Shown piece after piece: positions 7,759 through 15,937 of a stretch of 29,188 bases of DNA. The DNA is from an uncultured Oscillospiraceae bacterium (GTDB lineage: Bacteria; Bacillota; Clostridia; Oscillospirales; Ruminococcaceae): positions 1-29,188 of the forward strand of contig CAKSPU010000030.1 of the NCBI GenBank assembly GCA_934486875.1, given 5' to 3'. The translations under genes were made by a program, and so were the position numbers. The notes beneath the pieces were generated by a model. It was given only the letters and a program-made list of their open reading frames with translations. It was not told where the DNA came from and did not search any database. Each line of letters opens with the position of its first letter. The first letter of the stretch is position 1.

Positions 7759-8370
7759 ATGATATACAGCGTAAGAGGAACGCTCATCATAAAGGAAGCG
7801 GGGCTTGCAGTGGTCGAATGCGCAGGCGTGGGCTACGGCTGCCGCACCACATACAACACCCTTGCGTCTCTCGGAAACATCGGTGATGAGGTGATGCTTT
7901 ACACTCATTTGCAGGTCAGGGAGGACGGCACAGAGCTTTTCGGCTTTTACGACAAAAGGGAGCTCGGCTGCTTTAAAATGCTGCTGGGCGTTTCGGGTGT
8001 CGGCCCCAAGGCAGCCTTGTCGATCCTTTCGGATATTGACCCCAACAACTTTGCTCTTGCCGTTGCCACAGGCGATTTCAAACAGCTTACAAAGGTCAAG
8101 GGCGTTGGCCCCAAAATGGCTCAGCGAATAGTTCTGGAGCTCAAAGACAAGCTTTCCAAGGAGCAGATGACCCTTTCACGTTCCGCTCCCTCAGCTCCCG
8201 TGAACAGAGCTTTCATATCGGGAGGTGCAGCCGCAGAGGCTGTGGACGCTCTCCTCGTTCTCGGCTATTCTCAGGCAGAAGCGGAAAATGCCGTTTCTCA
8301 GCTTGATCCCTCTCTTTCCGCTGAGGAGCTTATCCGACTTGCCCTTAAGGGTCTTGCAAAATTTAAGTAA
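7759..8370 (+). CDS. ruvA: Holliday junction branch migration protein RuvA
   Basis: RuvA tetramers bind the four-way DNA junction and load RuvB. The 203-residue protein has the three expected parts: an OB-fold (1-62, beginning MIYSVRGTL), a central domain with two helix-hairpin-helix motifs (GVSGVGPKAA 77-86 and KGVGPKMAQR 114-123), and, after a Ser/Pro/Ala linker (about 138-150), the C-terminal helical domain that contacts RuvB (about 155-203, with ALLVLGYSQAEA). ATG 7759 has AAAGGA upstream. The next gene follows after 12 bases. Confidence 0.96.
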   Translation: MIYSVRGTLIIKEAGLAVVECAGVGYGCRTTYNTLASLGNIGDEVMLYTHLQVREDGTELFGFYDKRELGCFKMLLGVSGVGPKAALSILSDIDPNNFALAVATGDFKQLTKVKGVGPKMAQRIVLELKDKLSKEQMTLSRSAPSAPVNRAFISGGAAAEAVDALLVLGYSQAEAENAVSQLDPSLSAEELIRLALKGLAKFK

Positions 8371-8382
8371 GGACTGGTTTTC

Positions 8383-9597
8383 GTGCTTGTATTTCCGAAT
8401 TACAATAAATGTCCTGTAAATGTAACGGCATCTGTGAAGAAATTTTACAGACTGCCTGTGAATGTCCCGACCATAGAAAAGCTTGACACCGAGCTTAACA
8501 AGATGTATAAGAACGTTGTTCTCATCGTGCTCTGCGGCGCAGGGGAGAATATGCTGAGGGATTCGCTGAAGCCTTCGGATATCCTTATCAAAAAGATGAC
8601 CGAGCAGCTTACCTCTGTCTGCCCCTCGTATCCTGCGGCAGCGGAAACAAGCTGCATTTCGGGGCTTTACCCCAATGAGCACTGCCGTCTCGGACAGACT
8701 ATGTTCTTCAAGGAATTTTGCCGCACGGTGGAGCTTTCCTCAAACCTTGACCCATATGCGGAACAGCCTGTTTCATCTGTAAATGCCGCTGATTTTATCC
8801 TGCCCTATGACAACATTTTTGGCGATATCGCAGGCTCAATAATCGGCGCAGTGCAGCCCTTTTCCATTGCTATGCCCAATGTGAGGATAGCCGAGAATAA
8901 GAGCTACCACAAGGTTGCGGAGGACTCAAAGCGTATGTTTGAGCTTATAAAGAAGATCTCCGAGACCGACCAGAACACATTTACATATGTCCAGTGGAAC
9001 GCTCCCCGTGACGCATCGGCAAAATTCGGCTGCAAAAGCGACGAGGTAAAAAAGATCATAAGGGACATAAACGACACCGTAAACGGTCTGTCAAAGTCTA
9101 TGACCGATACACTTATCATAGTAACATCGGCTTACGGAATGACGGACATTTCCTCGGAAATAATGCTCAATCTGAAATATGACCTCTGCGACTGTCTTAT
9201 AATGCCCCCTGTTTTCGGCGGACGTGCCGTTGATTTCTATGTGAGGGCAGATTGCAGGACGGATTTTGAAAAGCTGTTTGCAAGAGACCTGTCGGAGGAA
9301 TTTCACCTTATGAGCAGAAGTGAGCTTCTCCGCAGGGAAATATTCGGCTGCGGAAAGACAAACAAACGGCTTTATGATTTCGTGGGGGATTATGTTGCCT
9401 TTGCAATGGGGGATAAATCGCTTGCGTTCCGTGCCCTCAATCAGAAGCATAAGGCTCCCGAAAAGGCGGGCTCGGGGGGGATAACCTCCGATGAAATGTG
9501 CCTGCCCCTGTGCATTATCCCCACAAAGCAGACCTCACGGTGGAAAAGACCGTTTACCGAAAATATTGCCCCGATGTCCTTTGACACGGGCGCATAA
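8383..9597 (+). CDS. Degenerate alkaline-phosphatase/phosphodiesterase superfamily protein (probable pseudoenzyme)
   Basis: This 404-residue protein has the fold signatures of the type I phosphodiesterase / alkaline phosphatase superfamily: NVVLIVLCGAGENML (44-58), SCISGLYPNEH (90-100), a KFG-x-KSDEVKKII stretch (about 214-226), DTLIIVTSAYGM (242-253) and SGGITSDEMCLPL (364-376). Aligned by eye, every catalytic position is changed. The first metal Asp is Cys51, the nucleophile Thr/Ser is Pro84, the Asp-x3-His pair is Arg209 and Ala213, the Asp-His pair is Ala250-Tyr251, and the last His (usually HGG) is Ser364. The frame is intact and full length, so it is not a decaying pseudogene. The start is GTG 8383, 9 bases after AAGGA, which overlaps the ruvA stop. 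There is no signal peptide or membrane segment, so it should be cytoplasmic. It lies between ruvA (12 bases) and ruvB (27 bases). A binding or regulatory role is an inference. Confidence 0.75.
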   Translation: MLVFPNYNKCPVNVTASVKKFYRLPVNVPTIEKLDTELNKMYKNVVLIVLCGAGENMLRDSLKPSDILIKKMTEQLTSVCPSYPAAAETSCISGLYPNEHCRLGQTMFFKEFCRTVELSSNLDPYAEQPVSSVNAADFILPYDNIFGDIAGSIIGAVQPFSIAMPNVRIAENKSYHKVAEDSKRMFELIKKISETDQNTFTYVQWNAPRDASAKFGCKSDEVKKIIRDINDTVNGLSKSMTDTLIIVTSAYGMTDISSEIMLNLKYDLCDCLIMPPVFGGRAVDFYVRADCRTDFEKLFARDLSEEFHLMSRSELLRREIFGCGKTNKRLYDFVGDYVAFAMGDKSLAFRALNQKHKAPEKAGSGGITSDEMCLPLCIIPTKQTSRWKRPFTENIAPMSFDTGA

Positions 9598-9624
9598 CAG
9601 CTATCTGAAAGGAATGACTTTATC

Positions 9625-10674
9625 TTGCTGGAACAAAGCGATATGGAGCTTGATTTTGAAGAGCGTATGGTCTCTCCCGAAGCAATGCCCTCGGACGATG
9701 ACATAGATTATTCCCTGAGACCCAAAACTCTGAACGAGTATATCGGTCAGGACAAGGTAAAGGAAAATATGGCGGTCTATATCAAGGCGGCAAGGCAGCG
9801 AAATGAGTCTCTCGACCACGTTCTGCTGTATGGACCTCCGGGACTGGGCAAAACTACGCTTTCGACCATAATCGCCCACGAAATGGGTGTAAATATACGA
9901 ACTACCTCGGGTCCTGCGATCGAAAAGCCGGGAGATCTTGCGGCGCTGCTCACAAATCTTTCCGAGGGCGATGTGCTGTTTATCGACGAGATACACAGAC
10001 TTTCCCGTGCGGTGGAGGAGATTCTCTACCCCGCAATGGAGGATTTTGCCCTTGATATCGTTGTTGGAAAGGGCCCCTCCGCAAGGTCGCTTAAGGTCGA
10101 TCTTCACAGGTTCACCCTTGTAGGTGCTACTACAAGAGCGGGACAGCTCACCGCACCTCTCCGTGACCGATTCGGCATAATCCAGCGACTGGAGCTTTAT
10201 TCACAGGAGCAGCTTTCGGATATCGTTATGCGAAGTGCCGTTATTCTCGGCATATCCTGTGATAATGACGGTGCGGCTGAGATAGCAAAGCGCTCACGAG
10301 GAACACCGAGAATCGCCAACAGGCTTTTAAAGCGTGTCCGTGATTTTGCGGAAGTTCTCGGACAGGGACGCATCAACGGCGAGATAGCTGCGATAGCTCT
10401 TGACAGAATGGAGATAGATTCTCTCGGACTTGACAGCCTTGACAAGCGCTTTCTGAATATGCTCATCAAGGGCTACGGCGGAGGACCTGCGGGACTTGAG
10501 ACCCTTGCTTCCGCAATAGGCGAGGAATCTGTTACCCTTGAAGATGTATGCGAGCCATATCTTATGCAGCTGGGATTTATTTCCCGTACCCCCCGTGGAA
10601 GATGTGCCACCGCTCTTGCATACAAGCATATGGGCTACAGCGCACCTGAAAAACAGACCTCGATGTTTGAATAA
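9625..10674 (+). CDS. ruvB: Holliday junction branch migration ATPase RuvB
   Basis: RuvB is the hexameric AAA+ motor that drives branch migration with RuvA. Visible in the 349 residues are [12 protein letters not shown] (31-42), Walker A GPPGLGKT (70-77), Walker B FIDEIHRL (119-126), sensor 1 GATT (167-170) with the following R171, the arginine-finger region LRDRFG (179-184), and the C-terminal winged helix (about 260-340, including GLETLAS and RTPRGR). The start is taken as TTG 9625, with AAAGGA (9608-9613) 11 bases upstream; an ATG at 9643 is a weaker alternative without its own ribosome site. The unusual point is that an unrelated gene separates it from ruvA. Confidence 0.96.
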   Translation: MLEQSDMELDFEERMVSPEAMPSDDDIDYSLRPKTLNEYIGQDKVKENMAVYIKAARQRNESLDHVLLYGPPGLGKTTLSTIIAHEMGVNIRTTSGPAIEKPGDLAALLTNLSEGDVLFIDEIHRLSRAVEEILYPAMEDFALDIVVGKGPSARSLKVDLHRFTLVGATTRAGQLTAPLRDRFGIIQRLELYSQEQLSDIVMRSAVILGISCDNDGAAEIAKRSRGTPRIANRLLKRVRDFAEVLGQGRINGEIAAIALDRMEIDSLGLDSLDKRFLNMLIKGYGGGPAGLETLASAIGEESVTLEDVCEPYLMQLGFISRTPRGRCATALAYKHMGYSAPEKQTSMFE

Positions 10675-10704
10675 ATAGAAATATCAAGGAGACATCAAAT
10701 AAAT

Positions 10705-12039
10705 ATGAGCATTTCATTCGGTCCCGACGGATCGTTTACGGCTCTCTCGGAGAATATTCCCTGTGAAGCCTTTTTAAAGCTCGGAAGAGCGGCTGCCGAA
10801 GTTATGCACCACGGCGGCAGGCTTCTTGTGGGCACAGATACGAGAACATCATCGGCAGCCTTTGAACAGGCTCTCACCGCAGGCATACTTTCGGCAGGCT
10901 GTGAAGCCGTGTGTCTTGGCATTATCCCTCAGCCTGCGGGAGCATATCTTGTGAAAAAAACAGGTGCGGACGGCTTTGTTTATATCGGCAGCGCCGACGG
11001 TGAAGCCGACTGCTGCGGAGCTGTGATATACGGCTCGGGCGGCAGACGTATCGGCGAGGACGTTATCGAGAAGATCAACGAGAAGCTTAAAAGCGGCAGA
11101 CACCAAAAAAACACTTCATTCGGAACAAGATCATCGTATCCCGATGCCGTAGGCGAGCATACTGCATATATCCTGAGAAATTGCAGCTCCGATCTTTCGG
11201 GAATGACCATAGCGGCGGACTGCGCCAACGGTGCAGTGTCCGAAGCGGCGGAAAAGCTGTTTTCATCATTCGGCGCAAAGGTGTATCTTTTAAATTGCGA
11301 CCCTGACGGAAATAATATCAACAGGGAATGCGGGCTTTCGCATATGGAAAGCCTGTCCGAATTTGTCAGAAACAGAAAATGCGACCTTGGGATATCCTTT
11401 GACGGCACAGGCTCAAAATGCCTTGCAGTGGATGAAAACGGCACTGCGGCAGACGGCGAAAAGCTCCTTGCGGTCTTTGCCAAGGATATGCGTGAACGGG
11501 GAGCGCTTAAAAAGAACAGCGTTGTTGTCTCCGCATCGGTCAATACGGGATTTTCGGTGTTTGCCGATGAAAACAGGATAAAGGACGTTACCACAAGGTC
11601 GGGAGGCAGATACATAACCGAAAAGCTTGTTTCGGGTGGATATTCACTCGGCGGAGAGCTTTCGGGAAATATCCTGTTCGGCGACATAAGCTGTGAAAGC
11701 GACGGGCTTCTTACAGCGGTAATGCTGCTTTCGGCGGTGAAGCGTTCTGGGAAAAAATTCAGCGGGCTTTCCTCGGTAATGGAAAGATATCCGCAGGTGG
11801 CTCTGAATGTTAAAATTTCGGAGGACTGGCGTGAGGTATGGAAAAATATCCCCGAGCTTGAAGAATTGATTGAAAAAAAGGAAAAGGAGCTTGACGGCTT
11901 CGGCAGGATAGCTGTGCGGGAAAATCCCTCAGAGCCTGTTATCCGTGTAAGCGTTGAGGGAAAGCATTTTGACGCTGTTAATGATATGGCTGTTGAAATT
12001 GCAGGGGCTATAAAGCGCCTGTGCCCCTCACACCAATGA
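10705..12039 (+). CDS. Degenerate phosphoglucosamine-mutase-like protein (GlmM paralogue, probably inactive)
   Basis: The 444 residues match the length and four-domain order of GlmM-type phosphohexomutases: LVGTDTRTSS (41-50), FVYIGSADGEADCCG (91-105), CDLGISFDGTGSKCLAVDENG (226-246), SGGRYITEKL (299-308), GGELSGN (316-322) and ENPSEPVIRV (406-415). The reactive Ser may survive as Ser96, but its SHNP context is SADG. The Mg-binding DGDGDR loop reads DGTGSK (233-238), with two of three Asp and the Arg lost. The sugar loop EQSGH reads ELSGN. The GDRYV motif reads GGRYI. The phosphate loop R-x-SGTEP reads RENPSEP. The N-terminal GTDGxRG reads FGPDGSF. The open frame is complete. ATG 10705 lies 13 bases after AAGGAG. 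The gene is 30 bases after ruvB and 18 before the methyltransferase. A working GlmM is presumably elsewhere in the genome. Catalysis is unlikely; the role is unknown. Confidence 0.75.
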   Translation: MSISFGPDGSFTALSENIPCEAFLKLGRAAAEVMHHGGRLLVGTDTRTSSAAFEQALTAGILSAGCEAVCLGIIPQPAGAYLVKKTGADGFVYIGSADGEADCCGAVIYGSGGRRIGEDVIEKINEKLKSGRHQKNTSFGTRSSYPDAVGEHTAYILRNCSSDLSGMTIAADCANGAVSEAAEKLFSSFGAKVYLLNCDPDGNNINRECGLSHMESLSEFVRNRKCDLGISFDGTGSKCLAVDENGTAADGEKLLAVFAKDMRERGALKKNSVVVSASVNTGFSVFADENRIKDVTTRSGGRYITEKLVSGGYSLGGELSGNILFGDISCESDGLLTAVMLLSAVKRSGKKFSGLSSVMERYPQVALNVKISEDWREVWKNIPELEELIEKKEKELDGFGRIAVRENPSEPVIRVSVEGKHFDAVNDMAVEIAGAIKRLCPSHQ

Positions 12040-12057
12040 TAGAAAGGATTTCGTGTA

Positions 12058-12957
12058 ATGAGAATTGCTGACAGATGGACAGATTACAGGCTTATAGACT
12101 GCTCCTGTTCAGAAAAGCTTGAATACTGGGGAAAATACTCCCTCGTCCGTCCTGACCCGCAGGTAATATGGAAGACCGACAAAAAATCTCCCGTCTGGGA
12201 CAGGGCTGACGGTCACTATCACCGCTCCGACAAGGGCGGCGGACAGTGGAGCTTCTTAAAAAGGCTTCCCGACAGCTGGCAGATATCCTATGATCTTAAA
12301 ATAGGCGAAGAGCTTGTTTTCAATATCCGTCCCACAGGCTTCAAGCATACGGGACTTTTCCCCGAGCAGGCTGTTAACTGGGACTTTACCTCTGAGCTTA
12401 TCAGAAAGCGCATCGGGTCGGGCAGAGAGGTAAACGTTCTGAACCTTTTTGCATACACAGGAGGAGCAACTCTTGCAGCAGCTGCCGCAGGCGCTTCCGT
12501 ATGCCACGTTGATGCATCAAAGGGTATGGTGCAGTGGGCGAGAGACAATGCCGCATCATCGGGACTTTCCGACAGACCTATCCGCTGGATAGTCGATGAC
12601 TGCGAAAAGTTCGTTGCCCGTGAAATAAAGCGTGGAAGAAAGTATGACGCAGTTATTATGGACCCGCCATCATACGGCAGAGGACCCAATCAGGAGGTGT
12701 GGAAGCTTGAGGACTGTATATATGACCTTGTCAAGCTCTGCACAGGCGTTATGAGCGATGACCCGCTGTTCTTCCTCTTAAACAGCTACACAACGGGACT
12801 TTCCCCCTCCGTAATGGCGTATATCATCGGTGAGACGGTCGGAGATAAATTCAGCGGCAGCGTTACCGCTGACGAGATAGGTCTCCCCGTGGAAACGGGA
12901 AAATATGCTCTGCCCTGCGGCTCAACAGCGATGTTCATAGCCGATTCTGCAAAATAA
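12058..12957 (+). CDS. Class I SAM-dependent methyltransferase, RlmI/RlmK-like
   Basis: The 299-residue protein probably methylates RNA, by analogy with the RlmI/RlmK group (Pfam Methyltrans_SAM). It shows an N-terminal beta-rich part (about 20-95) without an obvious PUA domain, the SAM-binding strand and loop [18 protein letters not shown] (129-146), the acidic strand end [13 protein letters not shown] (150-162), VDD (179-181) and the catalytic-loop motif [10 protein letters not shown] (201-210) followed by EVWKLED. The cysteines of m5C methyltransferases are not evident next to these motifs, so base and position specificity are open. ATG 12058 lies 9 bases after GAAAGGA. The gene sits inside the ruv-to-ecf run with short gaps. 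Confidence 0.82.
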   Translation: MRIADRWTDYRLIDCSCSEKLEYWGKYSLVRPDPQVIWKTDKKSPVWDRADGHYHRSDKGGGQWSFLKRLPDSWQISYDLKIGEELVFNIRPTGFKHTGLFPEQAVNWDFTSELIRKRIGSGREVNVLNLFAYTGGATLAAAAAGASVCHVDASKGMVQWARDNAASSGLSDRPIRWIVDDCEKFVAREIKRGRKYDAVIMDPPSYGRGPNQEVWKLEDCIYDLVKLCTGVMSDDPLFFLLNSYTTGLSPSVMAYIIGETVGDKFSGSVTADEIGLPVETGKYALPCGSTAMFIADSAK

Positions 12958-12968
12958 GTGAGGAGTTT

Positions 12969-13847
12969 ATGGAAAATATAATTTCTGCAAAGGATCTTAT
13001 GTTCTATTATTCCGATATGTCTGAGGGCGAATCGGAAAACGGACAGGAAGAAAACAGGATACTTGTTTTTGAAGATCTGAACTTATCAATAGAAAAAGGC
13101 AGTTTTACCGTTATCCTCGGGCATAACGGCTGCGGAAAATCCACCTTTGCCAAGCACACCAACGCTATTCTTCTGCCCTGCGGCGGAAAAATGATGTCGG
13201 CAGGCTTTGACACTTCCGATGAAAGCAAGCTTTTTGATATCAGAAAGCACATCGGAATGGTGTTCCAGAATCCCGACAACCAGATAGTAGCTTCTGTTGT
13301 TGAGGAGGACGTGGCGTTTGCCCTTGAAAATATGGGTGTTCCCCCCGATGAAATGCGTGTCCGTGTTGATGAAGCGCTGAAAGCCGTTGGAATGTACGAG
13401 TACAGAGAGCACGCTCCCTCGCAGCTTTCGGGCGGTCAGAAGCAAAGGGTTGCCATTGCGGGAATAATCGCAATGAAGCCCGACTGCATCGTCCTTGACG
13501 AGCCCACGGCAATGCTCGACCCTGCGGGACGGCGTGAGGTAATGAAAACCATCAAGCGCCTGAACCGTGAAAACGGCGTTACCATAGTGCTCATCACACA
13601 CTATATGGACGAAGCCGCTCAGGCTGACAGAGTTGTGGTTATGGACAGCGGAAAGGTCATTCTTGACGATATCCCTTCAGAGGTCTTTTCAAATGTTGAA
13701 AAGCTCAGGGAAGTGGGGCTTGACGTTCCCCAGTCCACACAGCTGATGTATCTTCTGCAAAAAAACGGCAGAAAAGATGCGGACACTCACATAATCACCG
13801 AGGAAGCCTGTGCGGATTATCTTGAAAAGCTCCTTAAGGGACAGTGA
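12969..13847 (+). CDS. ecfA1: Energy-coupling factor transporter ATPase EcfA1
   Basis: This is one of the two ATPases of the shared ECF vitamin/metal importer module. Its 292 residues hold Walker [10 protein letters not shown] (51-59), the Q-loop [10 protein letters not shown] (98-107) typical of EcfA, signature [14 protein letters not shown] (152-165), Walker [14 protein letters not shown] (173-185) and the H-switch LITHYMDEA. The QNPDNQ and AMLDP patterns fit the A1 type. An acidic/polar insertion of about 14 residues (about 17-31) separates the first strand and its aromatic residues from the next strand. ATG 12969 has AGGAG only 3 bases upstream, so the exact ribosome site spacing is short. 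Unlike the usual order, ecfA2 does not follow directly: two small membrane-protein genes intervene. Confidence 0.9.
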   Translation: MENIISAKDLMFYYSDMSEGESENGQEENRILVFEDLNLSIEKGSFTVILGHNGCGKSTFAKHTNAILLPCGGKMMSAGFDTSDESKLFDIRKHIGMVFQNPDNQIVASVVEEDVAFALENMGVPPDEMRVRVDEALKAVGMYEYREHAPSQLSGGQKQRVAIAGIIAMKPDCIVLDEPTAMLDPAGRREVMKTIKRLNRENGVTIVLITHYMDEAAQADRVVVMDSGKVILDDIPSEVFSNVEKLREVGLDVPQSTQLMYLLQKNGRKDADTHIITEEACADYLEKLLKGQ

Positions 13848-13953
13848 TTTTTAATCATATTCTAATCCTATTTCAGCGCAGATTTAAGGAATATGCGGTA
13901 ATATAATTACAGTAACACAGCCTTAAGCCGATATCTGAAAGGAGAACTTATTT

Positions 13954-14235
13954 ATGATGATCTTAACACTTATTTCACTGGCAGCGCTTCTTATTATTGC
14001 GGGTATAACCGTAGTTTCGCTTTTCTCGGGAGTCGGGGTGCTTCTGTTTTTCTGCATTGCGGCAATTGTCTGCATAATCAGTGGGGTATGGCTCCTTATA
14101 ACGCTTCTCGGAAAGGGAGTTTTCTCTCTTCTCAAATGTGTGGGCTTCCTTGTTCTTATGCTCGTTCCTGCGGTGAACATCATTGCTCTTGCTGCACTCG
14201 GCATTATCGCTTACAAGTCTCTTAAAAATTCATAA
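13954..14235 (+). CDS. Small hydrophobic membrane protein, unknown
   Basis: I do not recognise a family. The 93 residues are almost entirely hydrophobic, with about three membrane segments (about 3-24, 26-54 and 58-87) separated by GKG (about 53-55) and ending in the basic tail YKSLKNS. There is no signal-peptide cleavage site or cysteine motif. A good ribosome site, AAAGGAG (13938-13944), lies 9 bases before ATG 13954 (a second ATG follows immediately), which supports real translation. It follows ecfA1 after a 106-base gap and precedes another membrane protein by 10 bases, so these two are likely expressed as a pair. Role unknown. Confidence 0.7.
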   Translation: MMILTLISLAALLIIAGITVVSLFSGVGVLLFFCIAAIVCIISGVWLLITLLGKGVFSLLKCVGFLVLMLVPAVNIIALAALGIIAYKSLKNS

Positions 14236-14245
14236 GGGGGAGAAA

Positions 14246-14995
14246 ATGGTTGCTCTTATAATTTCACTGATGTTGTCAGCGGCTGCTGTATGTTTTTTTG
14301 CTGCTGACCGAAAGGGTAAATTAAACAAAGAATATTTTGGAACGGGGGCTGTTTATCTTATCCTGTCCGTTGTTCAGTGCCTTGCAGCAGGAATATCCAC
14401 AATTGTGCTGCTCGGAACAGGCGGCGACGGATTTATGGAAAACGTTCCTATGAACAATGTTTTGTACGTGATATTGTGCATTGTGATATCTGCTGTGGGT
14501 ACGATAGTATCAGTAGTCGGAGCAGTATGCTTTATCAACGGCAATCGTAAAAATAATTATTCCGACAGTCATCTTAAGCTCAGTATGATGTCGGCTGCAT
14601 TGGCAATACCGGTAGGTCTGGCAGCACTTGTTGCAGCGGGAATAGCAGCTTATCATATTCTTGGAGCCTTGGCGGTCGGTTTTGCGGCAGTGTTTATTAT
14701 TTCATTTTTAGTATTCTGCCTTGGATTTATTTTTGTAATACTTCTTGTTCCGTTTTTTATGATGTATATTGGAGTGGGGCTTGCACTTATGTATCTTCCT
14801 CAGCTGATCGTTATGGCAATTGCCGCTGCCTGCTTCGGGATACTGTATCTTATTGCGGCATACGGCGGAATCAGCACAGCGGTATCACTTTGCAAAAGAG
14901 GAGAGATAAGCAAAAAAAGAGCAGTGCTGTATATAGTGCTGTCCCTGTTTGTTTTCACCGACCTTTATGCTCTTTCCAAAATGAAGAAGAGCTGA
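14246..14995 (+). CDS. Polytopic membrane protein, unknown
   Basis: I do not recognise a family. The 249-residue protein has about six to seven hydrophobic segments: about 2-20, 32-55, 70-95, 112-135, 137-163, 165-205 and 225-242. A short polar loop (about 96-110, NGNRKNNYSDSHLK) and a charged turn near the end (KRGEISKKR) stand out; the tail SKMKKS is basic. The open frame extends upstream to 14183, but that overlaps the preceding gene. ATG 14246 with AGGGGG/GGGAG just before it is chosen. It lies between ecfA1 and ecfA2, where an ECF substrate-binding S component could be imagined. S components, however, are usually about 180-200 residues with six helices, and I see no motif that supports one. 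Confidence 0.7.
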   Translation: MVALIISLMLSAAAVCFFAADRKGKLNKEYFGTGAVYLILSVVQCLAAGISTIVLLGTGGDGFMENVPMNNVLYVILCIVISAVGTIVSVVGAVCFINGNRKNNYSDSHLKLSMMSAALAIPVGLAALVAAGIAAYHILGALAVGFAAVFIISFLVFCLGFIFVILLVPFFMMYIGVGLALMYLPQLIVMAIAAACFGILYLIAAYGGISTAVSLCKRGEISKKRAVLYIVLSLFVFTDLYALSKMKKS

Positions 14996-15001
14996 TATAA
15001 T
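14973..15001 (+). promoter_or_regulatory. Possible promoter for ecfA2-ecfT-truA
   Basis: TTTCCA (14973-14978), 17 bases, then a perfect TATAAT (14996-15001) with TG one base before it. The TGA of that extended element is also the stop codon of the upstream gene. It is 58 bases before the ecfA2 start. The -35 is only partial, so this is tentative. Confidence 0.4.
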
Positions 15002-15058
15002 TATTGATATTATGGAACATTATCCCCACGTGGAAATGTATCCGAAACGGAGGCAAAA

Positions 15059-15937
15059 ATGGCTGTTATCAGAACCGAAAAACTTACCTACACCTACAGT
15101 CAGGGCACACCCTTTGAAAAGACTGCGGTAAATAATGTTGACCTTGAGATCGAGGAAGGAGAGCTTGTTGGCGTTATCGGTCACACAGGCTCGGGCAAGT
15201 CTACCCTTATCCAGCATTTCAACGGGCTTGTGAGACCCACCTCGGGCAAGGTGTTTATTGACGGAACGGATATCTGGAGCAAGGACGTTAAGCTCAGGGA
15301 TATCCGTTTTAAGGTGGGGCTTGTTTTTCAGTACCCCGAATATCAGATATTTGAGGACACTGTTTATAAGGATATTGCCTTCGGACCTAAAAATATGGGG
15401 CTTGATGAAGCAGAAATAGATAAGCGTGTCCGTGAAACTGCGGAGCTTGTGGGAATAAGCTCCGAGCTTCTGAAAAAGTCGCCCTTTGAGCTTTCGGGCG
15501 GTCAGAAAAGACGTGTTGCCATTGCGGGAGTTATGGCGATGCGTCCCAAGGTGCTTGTGCTCGATGAGCCTGCGGCGGGACTTGACCCGAAAGGACGTGA
15601 AAATGTTCTTGATCGGATAAAGCAGTATCACGATGAAACAAAGTCCACAGTGCTCCTTGTTTCTCACAGTATGGAGGACGTTGCACGGTTTGCAAGCAAA
15701 ATACTTGTTATGAACAAGGGCGAGGTGCTCTGCTACGACACGCCCCCTGCGGTCTTTGCAAGAGCCGGGGAGATCTCATCTGTGGGACTTTCCGTGCCCC
15801 AGATAACACGGATATTTTCCCTTCTCCGTCAGCGTGGTATCGACATCAGAGGCGATGTTTATACCGTTGAATTTGCTCTTAAGACCATAAAAGAGTATCT
15901 TGAAAAGAACGGCAGAGGAGGACTTGAAAATGCTTAA
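15059..15937 (+). CDS. ecfA2: Energy-coupling factor transporter ATPase EcfA2
   Basis: This is the second ATPase of the ECF module, pairing with EcfA1 below the EcfT scaffold. The 292 residues show Walker A GHTGSGKST (41-49), the Q-loop VFQYPEYQIFEDTVYKD (89-105), diagnostic of EcfA2, signature FELSGGQKRRVAIAG (143-157), Walker B VLVLDEPAAGLDPKG (165-179) and the H-switch LVSHSMEDVA. AAGLDP and QYPEYQLF-type Q-loops separate A2 from A1. ATG 15059 follows CGGAGG (15048-15053) at 5 bases. Its last codons overlap the ecfT start by 8 bases, so translation is coupled. Confidence 0.93.
   Translation: MAVIRTEKLTYTYSQGTPFEKTAVNNVDLEIEEGELVGVIGHTGSGKSTLIQHFNGLVRPTSGKVFIDGTDIWSKDVKLRDIRFKVGLVFQYPEYQIFEDTVYKDIAFGPKNMGLDEAEIDKRVRETAELVGISSELLKKSPFELSGGQKRRVAIAGVMAMRPKVLVLDEPAAGLDPKGRENVLDRIKQYHDETKSTVLLVSHSMEDVARFASKILVMNKGEVLCYDTPPAVFARAGEISSVGLSVPQITRIFSLLRQRGIDIRGDVYTVEFALKTIKEYLEKNGRGGLENA

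Noticed and set aside
13879..13907. Promoter in the gap before the small membrane protein
   Set aside because: A perfect TATAAT exists at 13902-13907, but no -35 at 16-18 bases resembles the consensus; left unannotated.
14246..14995. S component of the ECF transporter
   Set aside because: Location is suggestive, but size, helix pattern and motifs do not match known S families; kept as unknown.
15026..15033. Palindrome CCACGTGG upstream of ecfA2
   Set aside because: A single 8-base palindrome occurs by chance often enough; no second copy or known regulator in this lineage.
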